From: JAFDZV01 sp035549015
GTDB taxonomy: Bacteria > Bacteroidota > Ignavibacteria > OLB7
Assembly (NCBI GenBank): GCA_035549015.1
Contig: DASZRW010000003.1
Location: 9,113-73,112 of the forward strand
Length of the DNA stretch: 64,000 nucleotides
Reading direction: 5' to 3'
The position numbers and the translations under genes were made by a program. This document shows positions 25,579 to 35,400 of this stretch, one piece after another. The notes beneath the pieces were generated by a model. The model had not been told where the DNA came from and searched no databases. It worked only from the letters and a program-made list of their open reading frames with translations. Position 1 is the first letter of the stretch; each line of letters starts with the position of its first letter.

Positions 25579-26463
25579 TCACGGTTTCTGCTCCGCACGA
25601 ATGCGCTGGTAGCCTTCGCGATTGGCAATCCAGTACGGCTCCAGTCGTGCCTCGGCATCGATCTGTCTCTCCTCGTATTCCCGTATCCGCTCCCGGGAAT
25701 CCGGATGTGTGTAGATCTCCGGCAGTCCGGATTCCAGTCCGGTGAGAATCCGTTCGGCAACGTCCTCCGGGCTCAGGAGCGGAAGCGGGGGATAGGCGTC
25801 CATGCCCTGCTCTCGTGCGATCTCCCGGCCGCGCCGTCCTTCATACTCGAACAGCCGGAGCATCGCCCCATCCTCGATCGTTGCCGCCCACTCGGTCAGG
25901 GTGCCGGCCGGGATCGCGATGGATGCATCGATGCCGGTGCCGGCAAGCTCCGTGCGCAGCGCCCTGGTGAACCCAACCGCGGCATGCTTTGCCGCGACGT
26001 ATGCCGCATTGCCCGGGTAGCCCATCTTCCCGGCGATGGAGCCGATGGTCAGAATGGCTCCGCTCCCCTGGTTCCGCATCTGCGTGATCGCCGGCGCCGA
26101 TGCGTACCAGAGCGAGAAGACGTTCAACGCGAATACCCGCTCGATCTCCTCCTGCGATGTATCCTCGACGAAGCCCATGTGCCCGCCGCCGGCGTTGTTG
26201 ACCAGGAGATCGAGACGCCCGAATCGCTCGATGGTTGCCGCCACCGCTCCCCCAACGGACGTTCGATCGGCCACATCGCACGCGATCGCAAGCGCCCTGC
26301 CTCCCGCCTCTTCGACAGCGGCGGCAGTATCGTTCAGCCGTTCGCGGCGGCGCGCGATCAACGCCACGGCGGCTCCTCGTTGTGCCAGCGCGAGCGCGAG
26401 CGCACGGCCGATGCCGGAGCTTGCGCCGGTTACGAACGCGACCGTCGAGTTGGTGATCACCAT
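25579..26463 (-). CDS. Short-chain dehydrogenase/reductase
   Basis: 294 aa, classical SDR. The cofactor motif is TGASSGIGRALALALAQRG, and the RRRER that follows at the end of strand beta2 favours NADP(H). NNAG is present (DLLVNNAGGGH), and the catalytic Ser-Tyr-Lys appear in IGSIAGKMGYPGNAAYVAAK. The C-terminal third (YPPLPLLSPEDVAERILTGL) is extended, as in long-chain alcohol or ketoacyl reductases. Substrate unknown. ATG 26463 is chosen; the frame stays open to 26568 without useful sequence. Confidence 0.94.
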   Translation of the reverse strand: MVITNSTVAFVTGASSGIGRALALALAQRGAAVALIARRRERLNDTAAAVEEAGGRALAIACDVADRTSVGGAVAATIERFGRLDLLVNNAGGGHMGFVEDTSQEEIERVFALNVFSLWYASAPAITQMRNQGSGAILTIGSIAGKMGYPGNAAYVAAKHAAVGFTRALRTELAGTGIDASIAIPAGTLTEWAATIEDGAMLRLFEYEGRRGREIAREQGMDAYPPLPLLSPEDVAERILTGLESGLPEIYTHPDSRERIREYEERQIDAEARLEPYWIANREGYQRIRAEQKP

Positions 26464-26582
26464 GCGATTCCTCTTCCAGTTGTAGATTATGGGAGCGCGG
26501 CGCCGGTGCCGCGCAATGCTATTCCTTCCGGGCGTTCCCATGCAGGTGCCGCCGGGAACTTCAACCAAATCCGAACGCGATC

Positions 26583-27332
26583 ATGCGCGCACGTTTCATT
26601 CTCGTTCTGGCGCTTCTCCTTGCCGGTTGCAACGGCTCGGACAATGCCAGAGGGCCGTCGGGTTCTTCGGGATCGCATCGCGATACATCATCGGCTTCGC
26701 CGGCGGCAGCGTCCGGAGCTCGGGGAGCCGAAACCTCGCGGCCGGGATCGGGCCGTGCCGTATCCGGTACGGCGGGGAATGACGCCGCACACCGGTTCGG
26801 CGAGAAGTCCGGCATCATCACAATGAAGAGCCGGCTGGGGCCGTCGATCAATGCAACGCTCAGCTTCGATGACTACGGTGCCCTGATGTGTACGCGGACG
26901 GACGTGAGCGACTCGATCGGCGGAAAGCACCTGACGATCACGAATGTCAGCACGCTGAAAAACGGGGTGGCCGTGCTGTACGATCCGCTGAAGAAGATCG
27001 GCCGGCGAAGCATGCAGCCGGATGTTGCCGTGAACTATTTCCCGGACTTCTCTACGATGAGCGACAGCGCGAAGCTCGCACTCAAGTATAAGAAGCTTGG
27101 CACGATGACCGTTGCCGGGCGGATATGCCAGGGTCATTCGATCGAGCGGCACGGTATCGTTGTGACCGCGTGGCTGTGGGAGGGGATTCCGCTGCGAACC
27201 GAATCGATGTACGCTCCCGGGGAGGGGCTGGTGCTGGAGGCGACGAATGTGAATCTGAATGTCCCGGTTCCGCCGGAGACATTCGATGTGCCCGCCGGGA
27301 TCACGGTGGAGGACGTTCCCGCCTATCGATAG
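26583..27332 (+). CDS. Lipoprotein, possibly DUF4412-like
   Basis: 249 aa. MRARFILVLALLLAGCNGS is a lipoprotein signal with lipobox LAGC. A Gly/Ser/Ala-rich spacer leads to a beta-rich domain. The segment MTVAGRICQGHSIERHGIVV followed by WLWEGIPLRTES resembles the core of DUF4412-type periplasmic proteins, which I place only tentatively. It is divergently transcribed from the SDR gene across a 119-bp gap and has no evident operon partner. Function unknown. Confidence 0.75.
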   Translation: MRARFILVLALLLAGCNGSDNARGPSGSSGSHRDTSSASPAAASGARGAETSRPGSGRAVSGTAGNDAAHRFGEKSGIITMKSRLGPSINATLSFDDYGALMCTRTDVSDSIGGKHLTITNVSTLKNGVAVLYDPLKKIGRRSMQPDVAVNYFPDFSTMSDSAKLALKYKKLGTMTVAGRICQGHSIERHGIVVTAWLWEGIPLRTESMYAPGEGLVLEATNVNLNVPVPPETFDVPAGITVEDVPAYR

Positions 27333-27433
27333 GCGCCGGCGGCAGGTCGCTGCCGGGTTATCGCGGCGGCTTCTGAAGGATATCCGGACATCAATAAACC
27401 CGGACATCAATGAACATAGACAGCAGGAACATC

Positions 27434-27649
27434 ATGACGGAACGAATTGAGATCGGCGGGATGAGCTGCGGCGGCTGTGTGAACAGTGTACGCAAGGCAT
27501 TGGATCGCCTGCCGCTCGAGAAGAAGGAAGTGGAGATCGGCTCGGCAACGGTGGAGTACGATGAGGGTGCGATCGGGCATGACGCCATCGTTGCCGCGAT
27601 CCTCGACGCCGGCTTCGAGGTGCTCTCCCCTGCGAAACAGGATCCGTGA
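27434..27649 (+). CDS. Heavy-metal-associated (HMA) domain protein
   Basis: A 71-aa copper-chaperone-like protein. The metal site is GMSCGGCVNSVRKAL (CxxC). The beta-alpha-beta-beta-alpha-beta HMA pattern covers the whole chain, with VEYDEGAIGHDAIVAAILDA near the end. It would bind Cu(I) or a similar soft metal in the cytoplasm. No P-type ATPase or CopZ partner is seen nearby. ATG 27434 follows an AGCAGGA purine stretch at a suitable distance; ATG 27410 is an alternative. Confidence 0.9.
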   Translation: MTERIEIGGMSCGGCVNSVRKALDRLPLEKKEVEIGSATVEYDEGAIGHDAIVAAILDAGFEVLSPAKQDP

Positions 27650-27749
27650 CGACGGAGGCCAGTCGCTCCCTCCTCGGCACGCCGAATGGCGGCATGCCGA
27701 ATGGCGGGACGGCTGAAGAGGGGGCCGGCGGCTGTATGGTTGCACCCAG

Positions 27750-27789
27750 GCGCGGGTATCATCCGGTGGAGACCGGGCGATACCCGCGC
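27750..27789 (+). terminator. Hairpin downstream of the HMA gene
   Basis: GCGCGGGTATC (27750-27760) pairs perfectly with GATACCCGCGC (27779-27789), 11 bp with an 18-nt loop, followed by TTCGTGTTGG. It may be a weak terminator. Confidence 0.55.
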
Positions 27790-27998
27790 TTCGTGTTGGA
27801 GGGGCCCAGCTGGGGTGACCGGATACGATCGTACTGCGGTGGGATCTCCGGATGTACGACATCACGGCAAGAAAATTTGCGGAGCGGGTATCTGGGGCGG
27901 CGGGAGATGATTATATTTCAGTACAAAAATTGCGTTCAATTGTATACTGTGTTGGGCTCGGCTATCTGCGGCATTTCTCGAGACCCGATACGCGCTTC

Positions 27999-28267
27999 GA
28001 CCCTGGCGCTCGATTGACTCGCATCACGCGTTCATTCACGAGATCAGATCCTGCGCTACGATTATGACCGTATTCATCGGAGTTTTCGATGAAGGGGGGC
28101 GTCTTGTCAAAACGCTCTGCGATGGAGACAGGGAGCCGGGAAAGCACCTTCTGGAGTGGAATGGCAGTATGGATCGCGGGGGGCGAGCGCCCTCGGGAAC
28201 CTATTATCTGCAGGTCGAGATCAAGGGGGTTGGTATCGTTGCACGATACCGCATCGTGCTGGAGTAG
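27999..28267 (+). pseudogene. Frame-broken remnant of a T9SS C-terminal sorting domain
   Basis: The frame ending at 28267 encodes VFIGVFDEGGRLVKTLCDGD, then GKHLLEWNGSMDRGGRAPSG and TYYLQVEI, which is the second half of a T9SS type A/FlgD-like sorting domain. The expected first half (an NPF-type start) is not in this frame. Another frame just upstream reads DPGARLTRITRSFTRSDPALRL from 27999 and ends in a stop overlapping the ATG at 28064 (ATGA). Together they look like one sorting domain broken by a frameshift, without its cargo. A free-standing 67-aa protein from ATG 28064 is possible but less likely. Confidence 0.6.
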
Positions 28268-28310
28268 GCTGGTGGGGCCGTGGTTTGCCGGGGGGGGGCG
28301 GTTTGCGGGC

Positions 28311-28329
28311 GGCGGAAAAATTTTCCGCC
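28311..28329. promoter_or_regulatory. Perfect palindrome beside a G-rich tract
   Basis: GGCGGAAAAATTTTCCGCC is a perfect 9-bp inverted repeat around one base. It follows a run of G tracts (28274-28312) and lies 108 bp before the sigma-factor promoter candidate. It might be an operator or the terminator of the broken upstream sequence. Confidence 0.4.
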
Positions 28330-28436
28330 GGCTTGTGCGACACTTTGGGCATGCGGAGGTCTTCTTCTCCGTATGCAAATCGTTCGCCGCACACACCCCA
28401 TGCGGCGATCGGGTTCCATACTCGGGCCAAATCAAC

Positions 28437-28444
28437 TATCTTTC
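28437..28444 (+). promoter_or_regulatory. Candidate -7 element (TATCTTTC) for the ECF sigma gene
   Basis: TATCTTTC, 138 nt before the sigma factor start; matches the recurring element. Confidence 0.4.
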
Positions 28445-28581
28445 TGTGTTGCTGTTGGTGCAACGCAGAAGGTTCGGGTTCGGCAGCCAGGCAGTTCATC
28501 CGTTCTCCCATCACCGAATCAACAGGCATGTGCTGGGTCGCATGCCACGATTCCGAATCAACTCCGGTGAAGAGATCAGCA

Positions 28582-29232
28582 ATGCGAAAAGGGGAAGCCT
28601 ACATTCCCGATGCGGCGTCGGCAGCTCGCGACGCTCGTGATCAGCAACTCTTTGCCCGCTTCGTTGCGGGCGACGATCGGGCATTCAAGGAACTCTACGC
28701 GTTCTACGAGCGTCCGCTGATACTGTATTGCCGTCACATGCTCTCGACGGAGCAGGAGAGTCAGGATGTGTTTCAGGAGGTGTGGCTTCGCGTGATTCGT
28801 ATTCGCACGCGTGGCGAGCAGGTGGAACGTTTTCGTGCCATGCTCTTCACGATAGCGAGGAATGCCGCGATCAACCATCTTCGCAATCGGCAGCACGCAC
28901 ACTATCCGGTGTCCCTGAGCCAGGTCAACACGGATAACAATCTCGCACTATCCTCCGGCGGCTCGTTCGACGAGATGGAGGATCTGGTCAATCGGGCGCT
29001 GAAGCGGCTTCCCGATTCGCAGCGTGAGGCGTTCGTGCTCCATTCGATGCTGGGATACACCTTCCAGGAGATTGCCGACATGCAGGGGGTGACGATGACA
29101 GGGGCAAAGACCCGGGCGTTCCGGGCACGCTGTTATCTGCGCACCCTTCTCTCGAACTGGCTTGGGTTGGCCGAGGACGATGCCGAGGAACATATCGGCT
29201 CGAATTCATCCCATGAATCACCCCAAATATGA
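28582..29232 (+). CDS. ECF-family RNA polymerase sigma factor
   Basis: 216 aa. Region 2 (DDRAFKELYAFYERPLILY, then QDVFQEVWLRVIR) begins at about residue 31; region 4 (LKRLPDSQREAFVLHSMLGY, then TFQEIADMQGVTMTGAKTR) covers residues 135-185. These bind core polymerase, the -10 element and the -35 element. The stop codon overlaps the start of the next gene (ATGA), which encodes a membrane protein that is probably its anti-sigma factor, and the third gene encodes an OmpA-type envelope protein. ATG 28582 has a GAAGAG purine stretch upstream; the frame is open to 28156. Confidence 0.92.
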   Translation: MRKGEAYIPDAASAARDARDQQLFARFVAGDDRAFKELYAFYERPLILYCRHMLSTEQESQDVFQEVWLRVIRIRTRGEQVERFRAMLFTIARNAAINHLRNRQHAHYPVSLSQVNTDNNLALSSGGSFDEMEDLVNRALKRLPDSQREAFVLHSMLGYTFQEIADMQGVTMTGAKTRAFRARCYLRTLLSNWLGLAEDDAEEHIGSNSSHESPQI

Positions 29233-30038
29233 GTCAGAGGACCATGAAAACGGCTGACTTGATCACATCCTATCTCAACAACGAGATGAGCCCCGATCAG
29301 GAACGTCAATTCCTGATTTCGGTTGCTTCCAGCGACTCTCTTCGGCTTGCGCTGAAGTCGCATGTCATGCTGGACCGCATCATCATCGGCCAGGTGCAGC
29401 ATACGCATGTGCCGGAGGCGGTGCGCAGCACGATCTTTGCGAATGCCAGCGCTGCAGTCGCCGGGGGGGCGCACAGGCCTGCGCCGGTATCTCCGTCGGC
29501 ATCCGCTCCGGCGGCTGAGCCGTATCCTGCGCCGGCATCACCCTTTACCCGTTTCTTCGGCCGCGGCGTGTTGATGGCGTTGCTGATCGGCGGCGGCTTT
29601 ACCGCCGGCTACCTGCTGCATCCAGCGGATGCACCGATCTCCGCTGCGAGCGTTCAAAGCGTTGGCCATCCGGCGCCGCAGAACAGCCCGGTATCGCCGT
29701 CCGCTCCGCAGGCGGCCACCCGGCAGGTTTCCGTTCCGCAGCAGGCCGATGCCGCAGCAGGCGATCGTACGGCGATGGCGGTGCACCAGCATGCGGGCGC
29801 AGCGGTTCAGCATTCAACGCTGACGCGCGACTCGGCGCACAAGACATCGGCGTCGAGGCCGGCCGATGCAGCGTTGGGAAGCGGCAAGCCGGCCGTTGCG
29901 ACAACAACGAATCCGGCGTCAACTACGGTTCAGACTTCGCATACGTCCAACGATGCACAGGTGGATATGCAGGTGATTCCGCAGTCTGAGCCCACATCCT
30001 CCACACACAAGGAGCAGGGAGGTAGCGGGCATCCATGA
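29229..30038 (+). CDS. Putative single-TM anti-sigma protein
   Basis: 269 aa. The N-terminal ~70 residues are helical and short (SYLNNEMSPDQERQFLISVA), in the position where an anti-sigma domain would contact the ECF factor encoded by the overlapping upstream gene. A single TM helix (GVLMALLIGGGFTAGYLLHP, about 113-132) divides it from a Pro/Ala/Thr/Ser-rich periplasmic tail with low complexity. A zinc-binding HxxxCxxC motif is absent. The role is inferred mainly from the gene order and topology. It overlaps both neighbours by 4 bp. Confidence 0.75.
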   Translation: MSQRTMKTADLITSYLNNEMSPDQERQFLISVASSDSLRLALKSHVMLDRIIIGQVQHTHVPEAVRSTIFANASAAVAGGAHRPAPVSPSASAPAAEPYPAPASPFTRFFGRGVLMALLIGGGFTAGYLLHPADAPISAASVQSVGHPAPQNSPVSPSAPQAATRQVSVPQQADAAAGDRTAMAVHQHAGAAVQHSTLTRDSAHKTSASRPADAALGSGKPAVATTTNPASTTVQTSHTSNDAQVDMQVIPQSEPTSSTHKEQGGSGHP

Positions 30039-32206
30039 CGCCAGTCCCCGCGTTTTCGGGGTGGCGCTGGGGCAGTATCATTCGAAGCATCGCCACGGGG
30101 CTCCTCCTCGTGGCCTCACCCCTTGCTCAATCTCCAGCGCAGCCGGCACCCGCGGCGCCTGATCAACGGGCGCCGGATGCCGATACTGTTGATAGACCAT
30201 TCCGTATCGGGATTGCCGCGGCCTATGTTGCGATGCGGCAGAATACATCCTTCGATATCTATCAGTTGGGCTCCGCCTGCGGGCGATTCGACGGATCGAA
30301 CCGCTCGCAGGCCGCCGCTGAGTTCCTGTTCGAGACACCCCTGCAATTGCACCCCAATTTCTGGATTACATCGCGTCTTGGCTATGGCACGATACAGCGG
30401 GCCCTTGCCTCGCCGGTTGCCACATTCGAGGCGCGCGACGAAACGTGGCCGGCGGACAGTTCCGTTGTGGTACGCAAGCAGCAGCGCTTCTCCGCGGCCG
30501 TTCACGCGATCAGGCTTGCAGCCGGAGTGGCGTGGGAGCCGGTGGACGGCCTGCGCCTTGGGATCGCTCCGTCGCTGGCGGTGGCGCTTGGCTCCTCACA
30601 GGAAACAACCGATGAGGTGCTGGAGCCCTCCTACGCCCGGTTCTTCGTGAACGATTCCGCACAGCATACCTGCGGTGACCCTACGCAGGTTTCCTTCAGG
30701 CGGCTCGTTCCGGGAATCGATCTTCAGATCGGTGCGGTGATTCCGTTCGGTTATCGGCTTGCCCTTCATCCGGAAGTTCGCGGCCTGCTGGAGTTCGGCT
30801 CCATCGCGAGCAATGTATCGTGGCACGAGATCGGGCTTCAGGCCTCGATCGGCCTTTCGTTCGATCTCTCAACGGAGAGGCATCGCCCGGAACAACTGGC
30901 GGCGTCCACCAAGCCCGAATCCATACAGATGTCACATCCGGACACGCCAACAATGCGGCACCCGGTGCGAACCAAGCCTCCCATTCGGGCGATGATTACC
31001 GCCCGGGCAATCGATGGTTCCGGAGGCGAGCAGGAGGATCCGACGATCGAGATCGAGGAGTCCCCCTGGATGGAATCGGTCCCGATGATTCCGTACGTGT
31101 TCTTCGACAGCAGCAGCGCGGAGATTCCGGAGCGTTACGTGCGGCTGCCCGATCGCGCGCATGCCGCAAACTTCCATGTGGATTCGCTGGTTGATATCAC
31201 TCCGCTCGATATTCACTGGCAGAACCTCAATGTTGTCGGCGAACGAATGCAGGCCGATCCAACCTGTACCCTGACGCTGGTTGGGACCGCTTCCGCGGAC
31301 GAAGTTCAGAACGGAGAGGCGGAACGTCTCGGCCTGGCGCGGGCGCAGGCGGTAGCGGATTATCTGGCAACGACCTGGCATGTTCCGCCACAGCGAATCG
31401 TTATGCAGTTCGAGAGCCGAACTGCGAGCGCCTCGCCGGAGCAGACACATGAAGGGGTTGTGGAGAATCGCCGTGTGGAGTTCCGGTTCAGCAACGAGAC
31501 GCTTGCGCAGCCGGTGACGATTCGCCGTGTAGCCACGATTGCGTCGCCGCCTGCCGTACGGTTCATGCCGAGGGCGATTCTGGATACGTCGTTCAGCAAG
31601 CTTGCCGGATGGTATGTCACGGTGGAACAGGGGAGCAAGGAACTGCTCCGTTTCTCCGGCGGTGGCGAGAAGGGAACATTCGATCAGGTGAAGCGTTGGT
31701 CGCTTGGCGACATGCGCGTCAATCGCGATCTGACGCCCATCCGCTATCGCGTGGTGATCCGCGATACCGATGGGGACACGGCATCGGCCTCCGGCACATT
31801 CAAAATCGTGGAACGGAAGCGTCAGCGCGTGCCGGGAATGAGCGACCGGCCTTCGGCGGTTGCCGAGTTCAACCTCGTCGGCTTCAACTACAACTCCTCG
31901 GAGTTGCAGCCGCAGCACTCCGCTCAACTTCTTGCGATCGCGCGGCTTATCGGCCCTGCAACCACGGTAACCGTTGCGGGTTATACCGATCGGGTGGGCG
32001 ATCCCGATCGCAACCGGCAGCTTTCGCTGGATCGCGCCCGGGCGGTTGTGGCCGTGCTGCGATCGATCAAGGAACACAATGGGGAGGCGATGACGGAGAA
32101 GGTGGCGGTTCTCGGACTCGGAAACGAGAGAGAACTGTTCAACAACAACCTCCCGGAAGGCAGACTACTCTCAAGGATGGTGCGGATTACCCTTCAGACT
32201 CCATAA
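30035..32206 (+). CDS. Outer-membrane protein with beta-barrel and two OmpA-like domains
   Basis: 723 aa. A signal peptide (SIATGLLLVASPLAQSPAQ) precedes a barrel-like region (about 50-280; PFRIGIAAAYVAM). Two OmpA C-terminal-type modules follow: about 394-490 (VVGERMQADPTCTLTLVGTA; ENRRVEFRF) and about 608-723 (FNYNSSELQPQHSAQLLAIA; GYTDRVGDPDRNRQLSLDRA). These bind peptidoglycan in known families. The gene overlaps the anti-sigma-like gene by 4 bp, so all three are probably one transcript. It may tether the envelope to the wall, perhaps feeding a stress signal to the sigma pair. Confidence 0.88.
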   Translation: MTPVPAFSGWRWGSIIRSIATGLLLVASPLAQSPAQPAPAAPDQRAPDADTVDRPFRIGIAAAYVAMRQNTSFDIYQLGSACGRFDGSNRSQAAAEFLFETPLQLHPNFWITSRLGYGTIQRALASPVATFEARDETWPADSSVVVRKQQRFSAAVHAIRLAAGVAWEPVDGLRLGIAPSLAVALGSSQETTDEVLEPSYARFFVNDSAQHTCGDPTQVSFRRLVPGIDLQIGAVIPFGYRLALHPEVRGLLEFGSIASNVSWHEIGLQASIGLSFDLSTERHRPEQLAASTKPESIQMSHPDTPTMRHPVRTKPPIRAMITARAIDGSGGEQEDPTIEIEESPWMESVPMIPYVFFDSSSAEIPERYVRLPDRAHAANFHVDSLVDITPLDIHWQNLNVVGERMQADPTCTLTLVGTASADEVQNGEAERLGLARAQAVADYLATTWHVPPQRIVMQFESRTASASPEQTHEGVVENRRVEFRFSNETLAQPVTIRRVATIASPPAVRFMPRAILDTSFSKLAGWYVTVEQGSKELLRFSGGGEKGTFDQVKRWSLGDMRVNRDLTPIRYRVVIRDTDGDTASASGTFKIVERKRQRVPGMSDRPSAVAEFNLVGFNYNSSELQPQHSAQLLAIARLIGPATTVTVAGYTDRVGDPDRNRQLSLDRARAVVAVLRSIKEHNGEAMTEKVAVLGLGNERELFNNNLPEGRLLSRMVRITLQTP

Positions 32207-32283
32207 TTCTCGGAAGATCGGACGCCATCTTCCTTGATTATGGAACGCCTGTTCGCGATTTTGCACGCCGACGTACCGGTCCC

Positions 32284-32312
32284 TTGACTCTGCTTCGGTT
32301 TCGTCGGATAAA
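32284..32312 (+). promoter_or_regulatory. Candidate sigma70-type promoter before the giant protein
   Basis: TTGACT (32284-32289) and GATAAA (32307-32312) are spaced by 17 bp, a near-match to the generic bacterial consensus. The spacing is ideal but the -10 is imperfect. Confidence 0.3.
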
Positions 32313-32420
32313 TCGGATAAAGGCGTACCAAACATTCAGTTAACGCACGCTCCCCGCGCTTGAACATTGCGTTACGCCCGTACTCATACTGCAACTGCCT
32401 GCGGTAGAACACCGCATGGC

Positions 32421-35400
32421 GTGCTGCGCACGCCATGGATGTTCGCAGCTGTTCTGTTCCTGCTCCTGACGGTGCTGTTCCCTTCTTCGTGGGCGCAGGC
32501 ACAGCAGGGGCGGTGGAGGCCTGTTGCCGTGCGCCCCGGCGGGATCTACAACAGATTCGGCGCACGCGTTCAGGTCGATGGCTGGGGCCACTCCCATGTC
32601 GTCTGGGCTTCGCAGGCAAGCTGGGCCAGCAGGGCGGATTGGAATTCGGACAAGGGAGTAAACGCCGGCATCCAGCTCTTCTACTCCAACGACGCCACCG
32701 GCGTCTTCTGTGCTCCGATTCAGGCCACCGACACTCTTACCGGCACCGTTTACGCACCCGATCTGAATTCCACCCCGTGGGATTTCCTCGTGGACCGCCT
32801 CGGCACCATCCATCTGCTCTACGTCGCCAACAATCAGGGATATCCGCGCCTGTACTACACCTCCAACGTCGGACACATGTTCGGGCGTCCGGAGGAGCTC
32901 GTGGGGCTGCCCGGCAACGGTCCGCTTTCATTCGACATGGCGGTGGATTCCAACGGCGTTGCTCATGTGATCTGGCTGGAGTCCACAGCGCAGCAGAAGA
33001 CGATCTATCACTGGTCCACGGCGGATTTCCAGACCGAGGAAGTAACGTCGTTCCAGTGTTCCGGCAATTGCGTGGTGGGGCATCCGTCGATCGCGATCGG
33101 CCGCGACCATCGGGCCGTTGTCGCGGTGCGCAACGTGGTAAGCGGCCGCGGCAGCATTTACCTGATCCAGCAGAAGGCCGGGGGGGGGTTCGATCTGCGC
33201 CACTGGCTGCAGACGATGCCGTTCGGCAGCGCTCTGGACCGCGACACGACGAACGGTGTGCGGGTGAAGCTTGCGCTGGATAACGATGGCGGGATGCACC
33301 TGATCATGCCGTACATCAGCGGCCCGGGCACAGTCTCCAACAGCCTTCTGTACGTCTACGCGGACTCCACCCGCCTGGACTCCCAGGGGAGCGCAGCCAA
33401 CGCAACGTACCTGGGCGATACCCGCCCGCTCACACAGCCGTTGCAGGGGGTGCCGCTCGATTTCGATCTCGCATTCAATTCCTCCAACCGCATCTCCGTT
33501 GCGTGGACGGTTACGCCGACGGCAAAGCCAACCCGGGTCGGCTACGCTGAACTGCAGAGGACCGAGTCCCTTCCGAACGAAGCGTGGCGCTCCGTGGATT
33601 CCTCCATGGACGTGAACGCCCGATTCCGGGATCAGTCCTTTGTCTGGGGGAATGAGGTGCGCGTTGCTGCCAATGGTTCGCGCGTGGTGATCGCCGGCGA
33701 GAATCTCGTCGGCAACGCGTCCAAGGGGGGCGGCACCTATCAGATTGCCACCATCGAACGTGCCTCGCTCTACCCGACGATTCAGTACCTGCATCCGGAC
33801 GCGGCGGCGGCGGGGATGAGCGTAGTGGTGGAGGCCTACGCGCGGCCAACCGAATTCGGAGGCTTCGGCCTTGACGGTCTGGGCTCCGGGCAATTGGAAC
33901 TCGATAATCCGGATGACCAGAGCCGGGTTGTGATCGGACCATCTGTCGTAAGCTGGGATGGTCGCCTGATCTCCAGCATGATCTTCGTGAAGCCGGAGGC
34001 GAAGCCGGGAGCTGTTCCGCTCCATATCCGTGTGGGGAACGTTCTGAGCAATGCGGACACGTTCTTCATCGTGTCACCGCGCCATGTCGGCGTGCTGAGC
34101 GGCGGCGGCACCATCGGAACCGGGATGCGCTCGCGTCGCGGCGTGCTGGTGGTGGATTCATTGATCCTGCGCTCCGGCGTCTATACGGTCGATACGGGCG
34201 ATTGCGATCCGCGCACGCCGGGCAACCAGGGCTTCCTGCCGGTGACCATCCTCTCGAAGGGCCCCGTCCTCGTGGATGCCGACGCAATCCTTTCCGTTTC
34301 CGCGGTCAGCGACAGCATCAGGCAGACAACCTGCGCCGGTCCCGGCGGCGGCGGCGGCGGCTCCGGCGGGTATCTCTCTGCAGGCGGTTCCGGTTACACC
34401 GGTGGCGGCGGTAGTGGTGAGACAGACACCCTTCTCGGTTCCAGCATCGGCAGCGGTGGCGTTCACTCCGGCTTTACAAGCGGCGGTGGCGCGCTGAACG
34501 GCGTTCCGGGTGGGATGACATACGTGGACGTTACTACCAGCGCCAGGGTCTTTGCTCCGGCCGGAGGCGGCACCGGACATCCGTTCGGCGCCTCGGGCAT
34601 GTTCGGCCGGATCTCACCTGCTGCTCCTGTCGAGGCAACCGACGGTGCATACGGCGGCGGCAGCGCCGGCATCGCGAACAATCGTCCGCGCGGCTTCCCT
34701 TCAGGCGGCGGCGGCGGCGGCAACGGAACGGCGGGACAGGATGGATTCGATGGCGGCGGCGGTGAACTCCACAACGGCGGCCGCATGGTTGGATGCCGTG
34801 AGCTGGTGCCGATTGCCGGTGGTTCCGGCGGTGCCGGCGGCGGCTATTCAAGCGGCGGAACCTCCGTTGGCGGTTCGGGCGGCGGCGGCATCAGCATCGT
34901 CTCCTTCGGCACGCTCGGTGTGCGTGGAAAGATCACCGCAAATGGATCGAACGGCCTTGGCGGTATTTCCCTGAACTCCTCCGGCGGTGGCGGCGGAGCG
35001 GGCGGTTCCATCCTGCTTGCATCACAGGACTCCATCTCCTTTGGGGCCGGCGGCCAGCTGAGTGCGGTCGGCGGCCGCGGCGGCAGAGCTGTCGGCGGTG
35101 ACAATGGCGCCAATGGCGGCGATGGCGGCGATGGCCGCTTCAGGATCGATGGCGTGACGGCCGCAAAGCCCGGAAGCGGAACCCTTGTTCCCAACGCCTA
35201 CTATAATGGCCCGTCGTCCCCCTCCAGCCGCTCTCTTCAGGCACGTGTGGACAGTTCCATCACCGGCTACGGTATTCCCAACAGCAACGTCCTGATCTGG
35301 AAGAAGGCGGAAGCGCGGCCCTGGACCTCCTACGCAACGCGGACCGATTCCGCCGGACGCTGGAGCTACAAGCTCACGTTCGCGGACGTGGATGGAGGCC

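Noticed and set aside
30932..32077. 381-aa minus-strand frame over the OmpA-type gene
   Set aside because: Arg/His-rich with no domain; the plus strand carries two OmpA modules.
34080..35150. Simple-sequence assembly artefact
   Set aside because: The Gly-rich block keeps an open frame with varied codons and merges smoothly into flanking domains, so it looks genuine.
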